Numbered from the stretch's first letter, positions 45,463 to 54,992 are shown. The stretch is DNA of 64,000 nt from Chloroflexota bacterium (GCA_019873655.1 JAIOAU010000001.1:209984-273983); one strand, 5' to 3'. The notes: generated from the sequence alone by a model not told the origin. Numbers and translations are program-made.

Positions 45463-46089
45463 ATGACACCCACTCCCTCGCCTTCGCGTTTGCCCACCCG
45501 CCTGCGCATTCTCGATTATCTGCGCAAGCATCAGGCGGCCAGCGCCCTCGAACTCAGCCGGGCGCTGGGGATGACGGTCGCCAACATCCGCCATCACCTG
45601 GCCGTGCTGGCCGCCAACGACCTGGTCCAGGCGGTGGGACGGCGGCGGGAGGGACTCGGCCGCCCGAAGCAGGTCTATGGTCTCTCGCGCCGCCTGCTCG
45701 GCGACGGGCTGGACGAACTTTCGGGGCGGTTGTTGTCCGAGTGGCTGGGAGGTCTGCCCGAGGAGCAGCGCGATCCGGCGCTGCGCCGGCTGGCGGACCG
45801 GCTGGCGGGGCCGGCGGCCGGTCAGGGGGGCGCGCTGCCGGCGCGGCTGGCGCGCCTCGTCCAGCGCCTGGACGCGCTCCATTACCAGGCGCGCTGGGAG
45901 GCCGGCCCGACGGGGGCGCGCATCCTCCTGGGGCATTGTCCCTACGCGGCCATCATCGCCGACCATCCCGAATTGTGCCGCATGGACGCCTTTCTGCTCG
46001 AAGCCTTCCTGGGGCTACCGCTGACTCAGACGGCCAAACTGGAGCGCGCCGCCTCGGGGTTGCCGCAGTGCATCTTCGTGGCCCGCTGA
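45463..46089 (+). CDS. SufR-like winged-helix regulator with C-terminal Cys cluster
   Basis: A 208-residue protein. Residues 10-75 form an ArsR/DeoR-type winged helix (ALELSRALGMTVANIRHHL). The C-terminus has C159 (GHCPYAAIIADHPE), C172 (LCRMDAFLLEAFLG) and C203 (PQCIFVA), the spacing of SufR-type regulators, which bind an Fe-S cluster to sense iron or redox state. It is divergent from nuoB, so control of the complex I and Mrp operon by cluster status is plausible. Confidence 0.82.
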   Translation: MTPTPSPSRLPTRLRILDYLRKHQAASALELSRALGMTVANIRHHLAVLAANDLVQAVGRRREGLGRPKQVYGLSRRLLGDGLDELSGRLLSEWLGGLPEEQRDPALRRLADRLAGPAAGQGGALPARLARLVQRLDALHYQARWEAGPTGARILLGHCPYAAIIADHPELCRMDAFLLEAFLGLPLTQTAKLERAASGLPQCIFVAR

Positions 46090-46135
46090 GACCTTTGCGA
46101 GGCCGGACAAAATCGGGTATAGTTATGGCGTCGAG

Positions 46136-46174
46136 TTCAGAGACCCGGCCTCTCGAAGAGACCGGGTCTCTGAA
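46136..46174. terminator. 13-bp-arm palindrome, terminator-like
   Basis: TTCAGAGACCCGG (46136-46148) and CCGGGTCTCTGAA (46162-46174) pair perfectly. It lies between the SufR-like gene and the DegV gene. No T-run follows, so it may be a dispersed element of the AGAG-CCC-GG type. Confidence 0.55.
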
Positions 46175-46207
46175 GCGACGAGGAAATTTCTCTTTAGAGG
46201 AGCAGCC

Positions 46208-47044
46208 ATGACCATTCATATTCTGACGGACAGCACAGCCGATTTGGGAAAGGATTTGGCCGCCGAGTTCGGCGTGGAGGTCATTCCCCTGACGGTCACC
46301 CTGGGCGAGAACGCCTATCTCGACGGCCTCGAAATCGACCAGCAGAAACTCTTCGACCTGGTCGCTCAGACCGGGGTTCTGCCCAAGACGGCCGCGCCGT
46401 CGGTGGGGGAATTCGTCCGTTTCTTCGACCGCGACGGGGAGAGCGTGTTCATCGGCATTTCGTCCAAACTCTCGGCGACCATCCAGAACGCCCGCCTGGC
46501 GGCGGCCGAAAAAGGCGAGGGCCGCGTGCGGGTGATCGATTCGCTCAACCTTTCGACCGGCATCGGCCTGCTGGTCCTGCGCGCCGCCGAACTGCGCGCC
46601 GCCGGCCGCTCCGCCGCCGAGATCGAGCAGGAGATTCTGGCCTGCGTTCCGAAGGTGCGCACGTCCTTCATTATTGACACGATGGAATACCTCTACAAGG
46701 GCGGGCGTTGTTCGGCCTTGCAGGCGCTGGCCGGCAGCGTGCTCAAGATTCATCCCATCATCGAGGTGCGCGCCGACGGGACGCTGGGGGTCAAGGGCAA
46801 GGCGCGCGGCTCGCGCGAGAAGGGCTTGCAGATGATGCTCGACGACTTCGCCGCCGACCTGGAGCGCCTCGACCGCCGCCGCGTCTTCGTCACCCACACC
46901 GCCTGCCCGGAGGACGCCGAATTCCTGAAGCAGGAAATCATCCGTCTGGCCGCGCCCGACGAGGTGCGCATCACTCTGGCGGGGAGCGTCATCTCCAGCC
47001 ACTGCGGGCCGAGGACGATCGGCATCCTGTACCTGTTGAAGTGA
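46208..47044 (+). CDS. DegV family fatty-acid-binding protein
   Basis: A 278-residue EDD-fold protein. N-terminal ILTDSTADLGKDLAAEFGVEVIPL is the family signature; KTAAPSVGEF and the TGIGLLVLRAAELRA region follow. DegV proteins bind fatty acids and can act as FakB partners of a fatty-acid kinase, but no FakA is visible here. AGAGGAGC precedes the ATG. Confidence 0.93.
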   Translation: MTIHILTDSTADLGKDLAAEFGVEVIPLTVTLGENAYLDGLEIDQQKLFDLVAQTGVLPKTAAPSVGEFVRFFDRDGESVFIGISSKLSATIQNARLAAAEKGEGRVRVIDSLNLSTGIGLLVLRAAELRAAGRSAAEIEQEILACVPKVRTSFIIDTMEYLYKGGRCSALQALAGSVLKIHPIIEVRADGTLGVKGKARGSREKGLQMMLDDFAADLERLDRRRVFVTHTACPEDAEFLKQEIIRLAAPDEVRITLAGSVISSHCGPRTIGILYLLK

Positions 47045-47049
47045 AACGA

Positions 47050-47073
47050 ATCGGGCCTCGCCAGAGGCCCGAT
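47050..47073 (+). terminator. Hairpin after the DegV gene
   Basis: ATCGGGCCTC (47050-47059) and GAGGCCCGAT (47064-47073) pair with a 4-nt loop, six nt after the stop. No T-run follows. Confidence 0.6.
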
Positions 47074-47090
47074 GGTTTGGGAGAAATCCG

Positions 47091-48443
47091 ATGACGCTGG
47101 CAGTTCTGATTCACGCCCTCCTCTTCCTTGCCTTCTGGCTGATGAATCTACCTTTTCGAGGAACGCTCAACAATTTCCTCGCCGAGGAGACCGGCCTGCC
47201 GGTGGATTACCTCTCGGTTTTCCTGACCTTTGCGGCTGCCATGGCTCTCTGGAGCGAAGAGCGCCTGGCCCGGCGCGGCCGTGTCCGTTGGGCCGGATCG
47301 ACGCGGCTGTATCACGCGGCCGGGGTTTTCTTCCTGCTCTTCTTTTACGGCAGTTTCACGGTCCTCTTTCTGAAGAATCCTATCCAGGTTGTCCGTCTGG
47401 GACAACTGATTCAGTATTTTCGATACGTTGTGGACTTCGGCCTCTTGCTCTTCCTGGCTTGGGGCCTGCGGAGGGGGATGAAAAGTGAAGCGGTCTCTGG
47501 CAAGGCTGTGTCGTTTGTGGTTCTGTTGGCCCTCTGGTGCATTCCGCTCTTCTGGCCGCCTGGCAACGTCTATCGCCGCCCTCTGCCGGAAAAGCCGCGT
47601 CTGATCGCCCATCGCGGCGCTTCGACCCTGGCGCCCGAGAACACGCTGGCTGCCATGCAGGCTGCCGCCGATTTGGGCGTCTATGGACTGGAGACCGATG
47701 TTAGTGTCAGCCGCGACGGCGTTCTGTTCCTGATGCACGATTCCACGCTGCGCCGAACCACGAATGTGGCGCAGGTCTATCCCGGGCGGGAGGATGACCC
47801 GGTCGAGTCCTTCACCTGGGACGAACTTTCCCGACTGAACGCCGGCAGTTGGTTTGCCGAATCGTCCGCCTTTTGGGGCGAACCCATTCCGACCCTGGAA
47901 GAGATGCTCTATTTGGTCGCCGAGCATGACTTGATCTTGATTTACGACTTGCGCATTCCTCCCGCCGACCATCCCTACGCTGACCAGGCCCTCGATCTAT
48001 GTCTGCAGGAAATCGAAGCGGCCGGAGTCGCCTCTCGGACGTGGGTTTTGACCGGCCGCGACGAGATCGCCTACATTCGCCGCGCCTTGCCCGATGCAAT
48101 TCTGGCGGCGAGCGTCAATTACTGGAATCCCCCAGCGCCCTCTGACCTGCTGGCTGACGGCTACCGGGTGGTCAACAGCGAGTATGGCCTTTCGAACCGG
48201 GCCATCCAGGCCTATCGGCAGGCCGGGCTGTGGGTCAATCTGTGGACGGTGGATGAACCGTGGCAATACTCCCGCCTGTGGCTGGCGGGCGCAGATTCGG
48301 TGACGAGCAACCGCGTCCAGGTGTTCGCGGCCATGCAGCGGCCTATCGCTGCGCTGGCGTATCCTGCTTACTTGCTGGCGTGGAGCGGCGCGGGGTTGTT
48401 GGCGCTGGGGGTTCTCCTGGTGAAGAAGCGCGCCGCCCTTTAG
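47091..48443 (+). CDS. Glycerophosphodiester phosphodiesterase-domain membrane protein
   Basis: A 450-residue protein. The first ~160 residues are four hydrophobic helices; then comes the GDPD TIM barrel with the catalytic HRGASTLAPENTLAAM (His, Glu and Asn), GLETDVSVSRDGVLFLMHDSTLRRTT, and a C-terminal hydrophobic helix (SWSGAGLLALGVLL). It should hydrolyse glycerophosphodiesters or related lipid head groups at the membrane. The domain order (helices, barrel, helix) is an unusual but known variant. Its predicted SD is GGGAGAA. Confidence 0.9.
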   Translation: MTLAVLIHALLFLAFWLMNLPFRGTLNNFLAEETGLPVDYLSVFLTFAAAMALWSEERLARRGRVRWAGSTRLYHAAGVFFLLFFYGSFTVLFLKNPIQVVRLGQLIQYFRYVVDFGLLLFLAWGLRRGMKSEAVSGKAVSFVVLLALWCIPLFWPPGNVYRRPLPEKPRLIAHRGASTLAPENTLAAMQAAADLGVYGLETDVSVSRDGVLFLMHDSTLRRTTNVAQVYPGREDDPVESFTWDELSRLNAGSWFAESSAFWGEPIPTLEEMLYLVAEHDLILIYDLRIPPADHPYADQALDLCLQEIEAAGVASRTWVLTGRDEIAYIRRALPDAILAASVNYWNPPAPSDLLADGYRVVNSEYGLSNRAIQAYRQAGLWVNLWTVDEPWQYSRLWLAGADSVTSNRVQVFAAMQRPIAALAYPAYLLAWSGAGLLALGVLLVKKRAAL

Positions 48444-48487
48444 CATCGAAACGGTCAATCCGCGTTTTTCGACGCCGGTTTCATCAT

Positions 48488-50884
48488 TTATCCCATTTCA
48501 ACCAGGACTTCGTTGACCGTCCCGGCGGGCTGGGGCGGAATCGGACCCGTCACCGGCTGGCCGTTCAGCGTCACGGCGCGGACGCCCTTCTCGACCCGGC
48601 GCGGGTTGCGCACCCGGATGTGGTACGTCGCCCCGCGCCACTGACGCGTCACCTCGAATTCCTGCCAGTCCGGCGGGATGCAGGGGTCAACGGTCAGGCC
48701 GTCGAAGCCGGGGCGCACGCCCAGGATCCAGTGCGTGACGGCGTGGTACATCCATCCGGCCGAGCCGGTCAGCCAGGGATGGCGCGCCCGCCCGAAGGCG
48801 GTGTGGTCGCGTCCCATGATGAACTGGCAGTACGAGTAGGGTTCGGCCTGGCGGATTTCGATGATGTCGTTCTGGTTGTAGGGCAGGAGGGCGTCGTAGA
48901 ACTTCATCGCCCGCGCCCCGCGCCCCAGTTTGCACTCGGCGACGATGGCCCAGGGGTTCGGGTGGCTGAAGATGGCGGCGTTCTCCTTGATGCCCTTGTA
49001 GACGCGCGTCACGTAGCCGATGTCGTCATCGGGTTTCGAGAAGGCCGGCCAGAGCAGGTGGATGCCGTACTGCGAGTAGAGGTACTTGTCCACCGCGTCC
49101 ATGCACTGACGGGCGCGCTCTGGGCTGGCGGCCTCCGAGAGGACGGCCAGCGAGTTGCTCTCCAGGAAGATTTTGCCCTCCTCGTTCTCGCGCGAACCGA
49201 TCTTGAGGCCCTTTTTGGTGAAGCCGCGCAGGTACCACTCGCCGTCCCACAGATGGGCCTCGCAGGCCTGGCGGACTTTCTCGGCCAGGGCGGTGTACTT
49301 TTCCACGTCTTCGCGGCGGCCGAGGAATTGGGCCGCCTCGACGAAGTTGCGCAGCGCCCAGTAGTGCAGGAAGGAGACCATGGCCGATTCGCCGCCGCCC
49401 AGGTTGAGGCAGTCGTTCCAGTCGGCGCGCAGGCCCAGGCAGATGCCGCTGCGGCCCACCTGTTCGGCGGAAAAGTCGAGGGCGCGCTTGAGGTGCTCAT
49501 AGACGGTCGCTTCGCCCTCGTCGGCGAAGGGGATGACCTGGTCGAAGAAAGCAAGGTCGCCCGTCTCCTTGACGTACTCGCAGGTGGAGGCCACGATCCA
49601 CAGGTGGTCGTCGGAGCAGGTGTCCTTCAGGCCGTGGATGATGTCCTTCGGGCTGGGGGTGGGGACAACGGTCGGGAGTTTGACGCCGGGCAGGCGGTCT
49701 TCTTTGGGCTTGAAGACCTCGGGGTCGAACAGGTGCAGGCCGTAGCCCTGACTGACCTGCCCGTGGAACAGTTCCTCGAGCCGCTGCCGGACCTTGGCCG
49801 GGTGGGTGTGCGGGACGCTCATCACGTCCTGGGCGGTGTCGCGGTAGCCCAGGCCGGTGCGCCCGCCGACCTCGATGAACGAGGCGAAGCGCGACCAGAC
49901 GACGCAGGTCTCGGCCTGGTAGAGGGTCCAGGTGTTGGTCATCGTATCGAGGCCGGGGTGGGGGGTCTTGCACTGGAATTTGTCGAGTTTGCGCTGCCAG
50001 TAGGCTTTGAGGTCGGCGAAGGCGGCGTCGCGGGCGGCGGGGTCGGCGTATTTTTTGCGCATCGCCAGGCCCTGTTTGCGCGGGCCGACGCCGAGCAGGA
50101 AGGCCAGGCGCGTCTCCTCGCCGGGGGCGAGGATCAGGCGTTTGTGCAACGCGCCGCAGTGATTGCCGCCCAGTTCGGCGGAGTTCGAGCAGAGGCCGCG
50201 CGCCACCGCCTCGGGGTCGGTCTCGGTGCGGTAATTGCCCAGGAAGGCGTCGCGCACGCAGTCGTAGGAATCCGGCTCGAAGTCGGCGGTCATGTAGTGG
50301 AAGGTCCAGGGTTCGTAGAAGAAATCGTACTCGATGACGCCGTCGGCGTAACTGGAACCGCTGGCGTAGAGCGACATTTGCAGGTTCTGGTTGTCGATTT
50401 CGATGTGATGGAAGGAGAATTCCACGTAGGAGAAGACGCTCAGGCGGCGCGGCCGCGCTGAGGCGTTGCGCAGACGCACGTCCCAGATTTCCACATCGTC
50501 TTCGACGGGGATGAAAATCAACTGGCTGGCCTGGATGCCCTGGTAGTCGCAGGAGAATTTAGAATAGGAGAGGCCGTGACGGCACTCGTATTTGGCCTGG
50601 GTCAAGTCCTTGCCGGTCGGCTGCCAGGAAATCGTCCAGAATTCGCCGCTTTCGTCGTCGCGCAGGTAAACGTAATGCCCGGGCCGGTCGAGGGGGACGC
50701 CGTTCTGCCGGAAGCGGGTGATGCGGCCGTGCTCGGCGGATTTGTAGAAGGCGTAGCCGCCGGCGTTGTGCGAGAGGACGGCGCACATGTCCCGGACGCC
50801 GATGTAATTGGTCCACGAGACGGGGATGTCGGGCCGCTCGATGACGTATTCGCGGTGGTCGTTGTCGAAGTAACCGTAGCGCAT
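48488..50884 (-). CDS. GH94 family glycoside phosphorylase
   Basis: A 798-residue enzyme. MRYGYFDNDHREYVI at the start and NTWTLYQAETCVVWSRFASF are family landmarks; the general-acid Asp lies in LGLRADWNDCLNLGGGESAMVS. Related enzymes phosphorolyse beta-glucosidic disaccharides or longer chains such as cellobiose or laminaribiose; the exact linkage is not predictable. The start ATG at 50884 is preferred over GTG at 50890, which overlaps the ribosome-binding site. The region downstream in transcription is convergent with the GDPD gene. Confidence 0.92.
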   Translation of the reverse strand: MRYGYFDNDHREYVIERPDIPVSWTNYIGVRDMCAVLSHNAGGYAFYKSAEHGRITRFRQNGVPLDRPGHYVYLRDDESGEFWTISWQPTGKDLTQAKYECRHGLSYSKFSCDYQGIQASQLIFIPVEDDVEIWDVRLRNASARPRRLSVFSYVEFSFHHIEIDNQNLQMSLYASGSSYADGVIEYDFFYEPWTFHYMTADFEPDSYDCVRDAFLGNYRTETDPEAVARGLCSNSAELGGNHCGALHKRLILAPGEETRLAFLLGVGPRKQGLAMRKKYADPAARDAAFADLKAYWQRKLDKFQCKTPHPGLDTMTNTWTLYQAETCVVWSRFASFIEVGGRTGLGYRDTAQDVMSVPHTHPAKVRQRLEELFHGQVSQGYGLHLFDPEVFKPKEDRLPGVKLPTVVPTPSPKDIIHGLKDTCSDDHLWIVASTCEYVKETGDLAFFDQVIPFADEGEATVYEHLKRALDFSAEQVGRSGICLGLRADWNDCLNLGGGESAMVSFLHYWALRNFVEAAQFLGRREDVEKYTALAEKVRQACEAHLWDGEWYLRGFTKKGLKIGSRENEEGKIFLESNSLAVLSEAASPERARQCMDAVDKYLYSQYGIHLLWPAFSKPDDDIGYVTRVYKGIKENAAIFSHPNPWAIVAECKLGRGARAMKFYDALLPYNQNDIIEIRQAEPYSYCQFIMGRDHTAFGRARHPWLTGSAGWMYHAVTHWILGVRPGFDGLTVDPCIPPDWQEFEVTRQWRGATYHIRVRNPRRVEKGVRAVTLNGQPVTGPIPPQPAGTVNEVLVEMG

Positions 50885-50931
50885 GGGCACCTCACGAGAT
50901 GGGGATTGGGGAAGGGCTGGAGGGTGGTTTT

Positions 50932-51238
50932 AACACGAAGGACAGGAAGGGGACACAAAGGCCACGAAGGTTTTTTGGGATAAACACGAAGGGTGCGAAG
51001 GAGACACGAAGGCCATGAAGGGGTTTTGGGATAAACACGAAGGGTACGAAGGAGACACGAAGGCCATGAAGGGTTTTTGGGGATAAACACGAAGGGCGCG
51101 AAGGAGACACGAAGGCCACGAAGGGTTTTTGGGGATAAACACGAAGGGTGCGAAGGAGACACGAAGGCCACGAAGGGTTTTGGGGATAAACACGAAGGGC
51201 GCGAAGGAGACATGAAGGCCGCGAAGTTTTTTTGAACG
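50932..51238. repeat. 51-bp tandem repeat, six units
   Basis: Six units of 50-52 bp start at 50932, 50983, 51034, 51086, 51138 and 51189. Consensus begins AACACGAAGGGTGCGAAGG and ends with GTTTTTGGGGAT. The array fills most of the 421-nt gap between the GH94 phosphorylase and the nucleotidyltransferase-mutase genes; no gene is visible in that gap. Partially complementary CTTTGTGTTTCCTTCGAG lies at about 51270-51300. Units have no variable spacers, so it is not a CRISPR. Confidence 0.92.
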
Positions 51239-51305
51239 AACACGAAAGATTAAATCGTTGTTTTTGTGCTCTTTGTGTTTCCTTCGAGTCCTTTGTGTTT
51301 CTAAC

Positions 51306-53495
51306 CTACTGGACGCAGAATCGCTTCAACCACTCGATTAATTCCTCGGCCTTGGCGGGGCTGTCGGCCTCGACCATCAGGCGCAGGACCGGTTCGGTGC
51401 CGGAGAAGCGCAGGAGCGCCCAGTTGTCGTTTTCGAGCAGGACTTTGGTTCCATCGTAGTGGGTGACGCGCACGACCGGATACGGCCCGACGGCGGTGAT
51501 GGGCGTCTCTTTGATGCGGCGGGGGATGTCGACGCGCATTTCGGGGGTGGCGGGCAGGTTCTCCTCGCGGCTGTAGAGGCGTCCAGCGATGTTCCAGACC
51601 TCTTCTTGAATCTCCGAGATGCGCTTGCCGGTGCGGGCCAGCATTTCGACCACCAGAGCGCAGGCGAAGATGCCGTCCTTGCCGAGGATGTGGCCGCGCA
51701 CGGTCAAGCCGCCGCTCGATTCGCCGCCCAGCAGGGCGTCGTGTTCGACCATGGCGGCGGCGATATGCTTGAAACCGACCGGCGTCTCGTAACTCTTCTC
51801 GCCGAAACGGGCCGCCATGCGGTCGAGCATGTGGGTGGTGGCCAGGTTGCGCACCACGCCGCCGCGCTGTCCCTTGACCTCGTGCAGGTACCAGTAGACC
51901 AGGCACAGGAGGTCGTTGGTGGAGATGTAGCGTCCTTTTTCGTCAATGATGGCGATGCGGTCGGCGTCGCCGTCGGTGGCCAGGCCGAGGTCGTAGCGGC
52001 CCTCCTGGAGTTCGTTGATGAGCAGGCGCAGGGCCTCCAGGTCGGGGGCCGGGGAGCGGCCGCCGAAGAGCGGATTGCGCCGCTCGTGGATGAAGGTGAC
52101 GCGGCAGCGCGCCTCGGTCAGGATGATGCCGAGGGTCAGTTGCCCGACGCCGTACATCGGGTCCACGATGACGCGCAGGCCGGCGCGGCGGATGGCCTCC
52201 ATGTCGATCAGTCTTTCGACCGCGTCGACGTAGTCGTTGGTCATGTCGCGGCGCTGGACGATGCCGGCCTCCAGCGCCAGGTCGAGGTCGAGTTTGACCA
52301 CCTGGGCGGCGGTCAGGCGGTTGGTCTCGGCGGTGATCTGGCGCGTTTCGTCGTCGAGCAGCAGGGAGCCGTCGCTGCGGAAGACTTTTAGGCCGTTCCA
52401 TTCGGGCGGGTTGTGGCTGGCGGTGAAGACCAGCCCGTAGGCGGCACCGACCTTGGCGGTGGCATAGGTGACCAGCGGGGTGGGAGCGTCTTCGCTGAGC
52501 AGGATGACCGAGATGTCGTTGCCGGCGAAGACCTCGGCGGCGGTCTCGGCGGCGCGGTCGGAGAGGAAGCGCCGGTCGTAGCCGATCAGCACGCCGCGCT
52601 TTTCCTCGCCGCGGCGGGTGATTTCGTTGGCCAGCGCCTGCGAGAGGCGGCGGACGTTGTGCATGGTGAAGCCCTCGCCGATGACAGCGCGCCAGCCGCC
52701 GGTCCCGAAGGCGACCTCAGTCTCGGCCTCCGGGCGGCGCGGCCGGAAGAGGCGCTTTTGCAGGATGCGCGCTGCCTGGGCCAGGTCTTCGTCGCTGTTG
52801 ATGCCCTGGACTTCGTCGGGGTCGTAGGTCTGGTAACTTTCGACCAGCAGGCCGGAATGCACCAGTTGGTGGACGCAGTCGGTCAGGCGGTAGCCGCCCT
52901 GACCGGCGGCGGGCGAGAGTTTTTCGAGGGCGGGGAAGATGACGTCGGCGCGCACGACGTAGGCGCCGATGTTGAGTTCGCGGATGGCGCGGATGCTCTC
53001 GGAGGCGTCGGCGGCTTCGATGATGTCAATGATGCGCCCGCCGGCGTCGCGCAGGACGCGCCCGTAGGGGTAGGGGCGATCGACGACCGCCGTGAGCAGG
53101 GTCAACTGCGCCTGGCGCAGGGTGTGACGGTTGAGCAGGCCGCGGATGGAATCGGGACGGAAGAGGGGCGTGTCGCCGTAGAGGATGAGCAGGTCGCCGT
53201 GGAAATCTTGCAGGAGCGGCTTGAGTTGCAGAACGGCATGCCCCGTGCCGAGTTGCTCTTCCTGGCAGACGTAGGAGTAATCCGGCCCGAGGTGGGCGCG
53301 CATTTCGTCGGCCTCGCAGCCGATGACGATGAACAAGTCTTCGGGGCGCACCACCTGGAGGGCGTTTTGCACCACGTAGTCAATAACTTTGCGCCCGCCC
53401 AAATCTTTGAGCAGGATGGAGCGCACATCGGCCGAATCGGATTCTTTCCCGGCGGCCAGAATGACGGCTTTGAGCGGCTGTTTGGATTCGGGCAT
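51306..53495 (-). CDS. Fused sugar nucleotidyltransferase and phosphohexomutase
   Basis: A 729-residue fusion. Residues 1-245 form a GlmU/NTP-transferase-like domain with QEEQLGTGHAVLQLKP (79-94) and LYGDTPLF (105-112); the first loop is LAAGKESDSADVRS, not the usual GxGTRM, so its activity may be altered. Residues 255-729 are an alpha-D-phosphohexomutase with TASHNPPEWNG (phospho-Ser at S360), DGDADR (508-513) and GGESSGG (590-596). The pair would make a sugar-1-phosphate and activate it to an NDP-sugar. GGAGGAGAC precedes the ATG at 53495. It lies beside a GH94 phosphorylase that also produces sugar-1-phosphate. Confidence 0.9.
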   Translation of the reverse strand: MPESKQPLKAVILAAGKESDSADVRSILLKDLGGRKVIDYVVQNALQVVRPEDLFIVIGCEADEMRAHLGPDYSYVCQEEQLGTGHAVLQLKPLLQDFHGDLLILYGDTPLFRPDSIRGLLNRHTLRQAQLTLLTAVVDRPYPYGRVLRDAGGRIIDIIEAADASESIRAIRELNIGAYVVRADVIFPALEKLSPAAGQGGYRLTDCVHQLVHSGLLVESYQTYDPDEVQGINSDEDLAQAARILQKRLFRPRRPEAETEVAFGTGGWRAVIGEGFTMHNVRRLSQALANEITRRGEEKRGVLIGYDRRFLSDRAAETAAEVFAGNDISVILLSEDAPTPLVTYATAKVGAAYGLVFTASHNPPEWNGLKVFRSDGSLLLDDETRQITAETNRLTAAQVVKLDLDLALEAGIVQRRDMTNDYVDAVERLIDMEAIRRAGLRVIVDPMYGVGQLTLGIILTEARCRVTFIHERRNPLFGGRSPAPDLEALRLLINELQEGRYDLGLATDGDADRIAIIDEKGRYISTNDLLCLVYWYLHEVKGQRGGVVRNLATTHMLDRMAARFGEKSYETPVGFKHIAAAMVEHDALLGGESSGGLTVRGHILGKDGIFACALVVEMLARTGKRISEIQEEVWNIAGRLYSREENLPATPEMRVDIPRRIKETPITAVGPYPVVRVTHYDGTKVLLENDNWALLRFSGTEPVLRLMVEADSPAKAEELIEWLKRFCVQ

Positions 53496-53598
53496 GTCTC
53501 CTCCGGCGAAGTTTATACCGTGTTTGATGTAACCCGTCAATGAAACAAATCGAATCGATTCAACTGTGAGGCTTCTGGAATAGCCTGGCAGGCTTAAA

Positions 53599-53645
53599 GC
53601 ATCGAATTGCGCGCATGACGCGACCCTTTTCGAAAACTTCGATGC
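53599..53645. repeat. GCATCGAA...TTCGATGC palindromic element
   Basis: GCATCGAA (53599-53606) and TTCGATGC (53638-53645) bracket GC-rich sequence in the 263-nt gap before xseA. A related element (AGCATCG...CGATGCT) is at 58527-58585. Confidence 0.5.
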
Positions 53646-53723
53646 AACATGGCTCATTGACCACGACTGGGCTTTTGGCGGGTTGCCTTGACTCAAGGCA
53701 TTTTGCTTCTTGCTTGCCCATCG

Positions 53724-53752
53724 TTGACAGTTCGGCGGAACGATAGTATTCT
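53724..53752 (+). promoter_or_regulatory. Promoter of xseA
   Basis: TTGACA (53724-53729) is followed after 17 nt by TATTCT (53747-53752). The GTG start at 53759 is 6 nt later, so the transcript is probably leaderless. Confidence 0.6.
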
Positions 53753-53758
53753 CACGGT

Positions 53759-54985
53759 GTGGAACCCTGGTCTCTCTTCGACGTCGCGCCGCGCTGGACG
53801 GTCACCGACCTGACCCGTTACCTGCGTCATTTGCTCGAGAGCGATGACTCCCTGCAGGGTCTGTGGGTGCAGGGCGAGGTCTCGAACTTGTCGCGGCCGT
53901 CTTCGGGGCATGTCTATTTCACGCTCAAGGATGCCGGGGCGCAGTTGCGCTGCGTGATGTGGCGCAGCGACGCGGCGCGCTTGCGCTTCCTGCCCCAGGA
54001 CGGCATGGGGGTCGAGGCTCACGGGCGAATCAGCGTGTACGAGGCGGGCGGCCAGTACCAATTGTATGTGGACGCCTTGCGGCCGCTGGGAGAGGGCGCG
54101 CTGTACCAGGAATTTCTGCGCCTGAAGTCTCTGCTGGAGGCGGAAGGCCTGTTCGACGCCGAACGGAAGCGTCCGCTGCCTGAACGTCCGCGGCGGATTG
54201 GAATCGTCACCTCGCCGACCGGGGCGGCGCTGCGCGACATGCTCAACACGCTGCGACGGCGCAATCCGCTGGTGGAGGTCGTCCTGGCTCCTACGCCGGT
54301 GCAGGGCGAGGAGGCCCCGCCGGCGCTGGTCGAGGCGCTGGAGAGACTCAACCGTCTGGCCGCGCCGGATGTGATTTTGCTGGCGCGCGGCGGCGGTTCG
54401 ATCGAAGACTTGTGGGCCTTCAACGATGAACGCGTCGTGCGGGCGGTAGCGGCTTCCGCCGCGCCGGTGGTCAGCGGCGTCGGCCACGAGACCGATTTCA
54501 CGCTGGTGGATTTCGCCGCTGACCTGCGCGCTCCCACGCCCACCGCCGCCGCCGAACTGGCCACCCCGCTGACGCTGCAGGATTTCTGGGCCGATCTATC
54601 CGCCATCCAGGGCCGGCTGCAGACCCGGATGAGCGCCCTCTTCGAGCGGCAGCGCGTCCGACTGGAGAATGCCGCCGATCGGCTGCGTTTCTTCTCGCCC
54701 CTCCGCCGCCTGCAGACCGAACGACAGCGTTTGGATGAGGCCGCCCGCCGTCTGGCGGCGGCGCAGGCGCATCGTCTGCAACTGGCGGCGGCGCGGCTGG
54801 GCGGCCTGGCGAATCGGTTGCAGGCCCTCAGCCCGCTGGGCGTCCTGGAACGCGGCTACGCCCTGGTCACCCGGCGGCGGGACGGCCGTCTGGTCACGAG
54901 CCGGGCGCAGGCGACGGTCGGCGAGGCGCTGGCGGTGCGCGTCCGCGATGGGACGTTCGCGGCGCGCGTTTCCGAGGAAGAGTAG
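53759..54985 (+). CDS. xseA: Exodeoxyribonuclease VII large subunit
   Basis: A 408-residue nuclease subunit with GTG start. The N-terminal OB fold contains QGEVSNLSRPSSGHVYFTLKD; the catalytic region has RIGIVTSPTGAALRDMLNTLRRR, GGGSIEDLWAFNDE, VVSGVGHETDFT and RAPTPTAAAEL, all invariant in XseA. Length is normal. It is followed 7 nt later by xseB. Confidence 0.97.
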   Translation: MEPWSLFDVAPRWTVTDLTRYLRHLLESDDSLQGLWVQGEVSNLSRPSSGHVYFTLKDAGAQLRCVMWRSDAARLRFLPQDGMGVEAHGRISVYEAGGQYQLYVDALRPLGEGALYQEFLRLKSLLEAEGLFDAERKRPLPERPRRIGIVTSPTGAALRDMLNTLRRRNPLVEVVLAPTPVQGEEAPPALVEALERLNRLAAPDVILLARGGGSIEDLWAFNDERVVRAVAASAAPVVSGVGHETDFTLVDFAADLRAPTPTAAAELATPLTLQDFWADLSAIQGRLQTRMSALFERQRVRLENAADRLRFFSPLRRLQTERQRLDEAARRLAAAQAHRLQLAAARLGGLANRLQALSPLGVLERGYALVTRRRDGRLVTSRAQATVGEALAVRVRDGTFAARVSEEE

Positions 54986-54992
54986 GTGAATC

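Noticed and set aside
50932-51238. CRISPR array
   Set aside because: Units are contiguous without variable spacers and no cas genes are near.
50602-51243. Minus-strand ORF through the 51-bp repeat
   Set aside because: It stays open only because the unit is a multiple of three; product is a meaningless Pro/Ser repeat.
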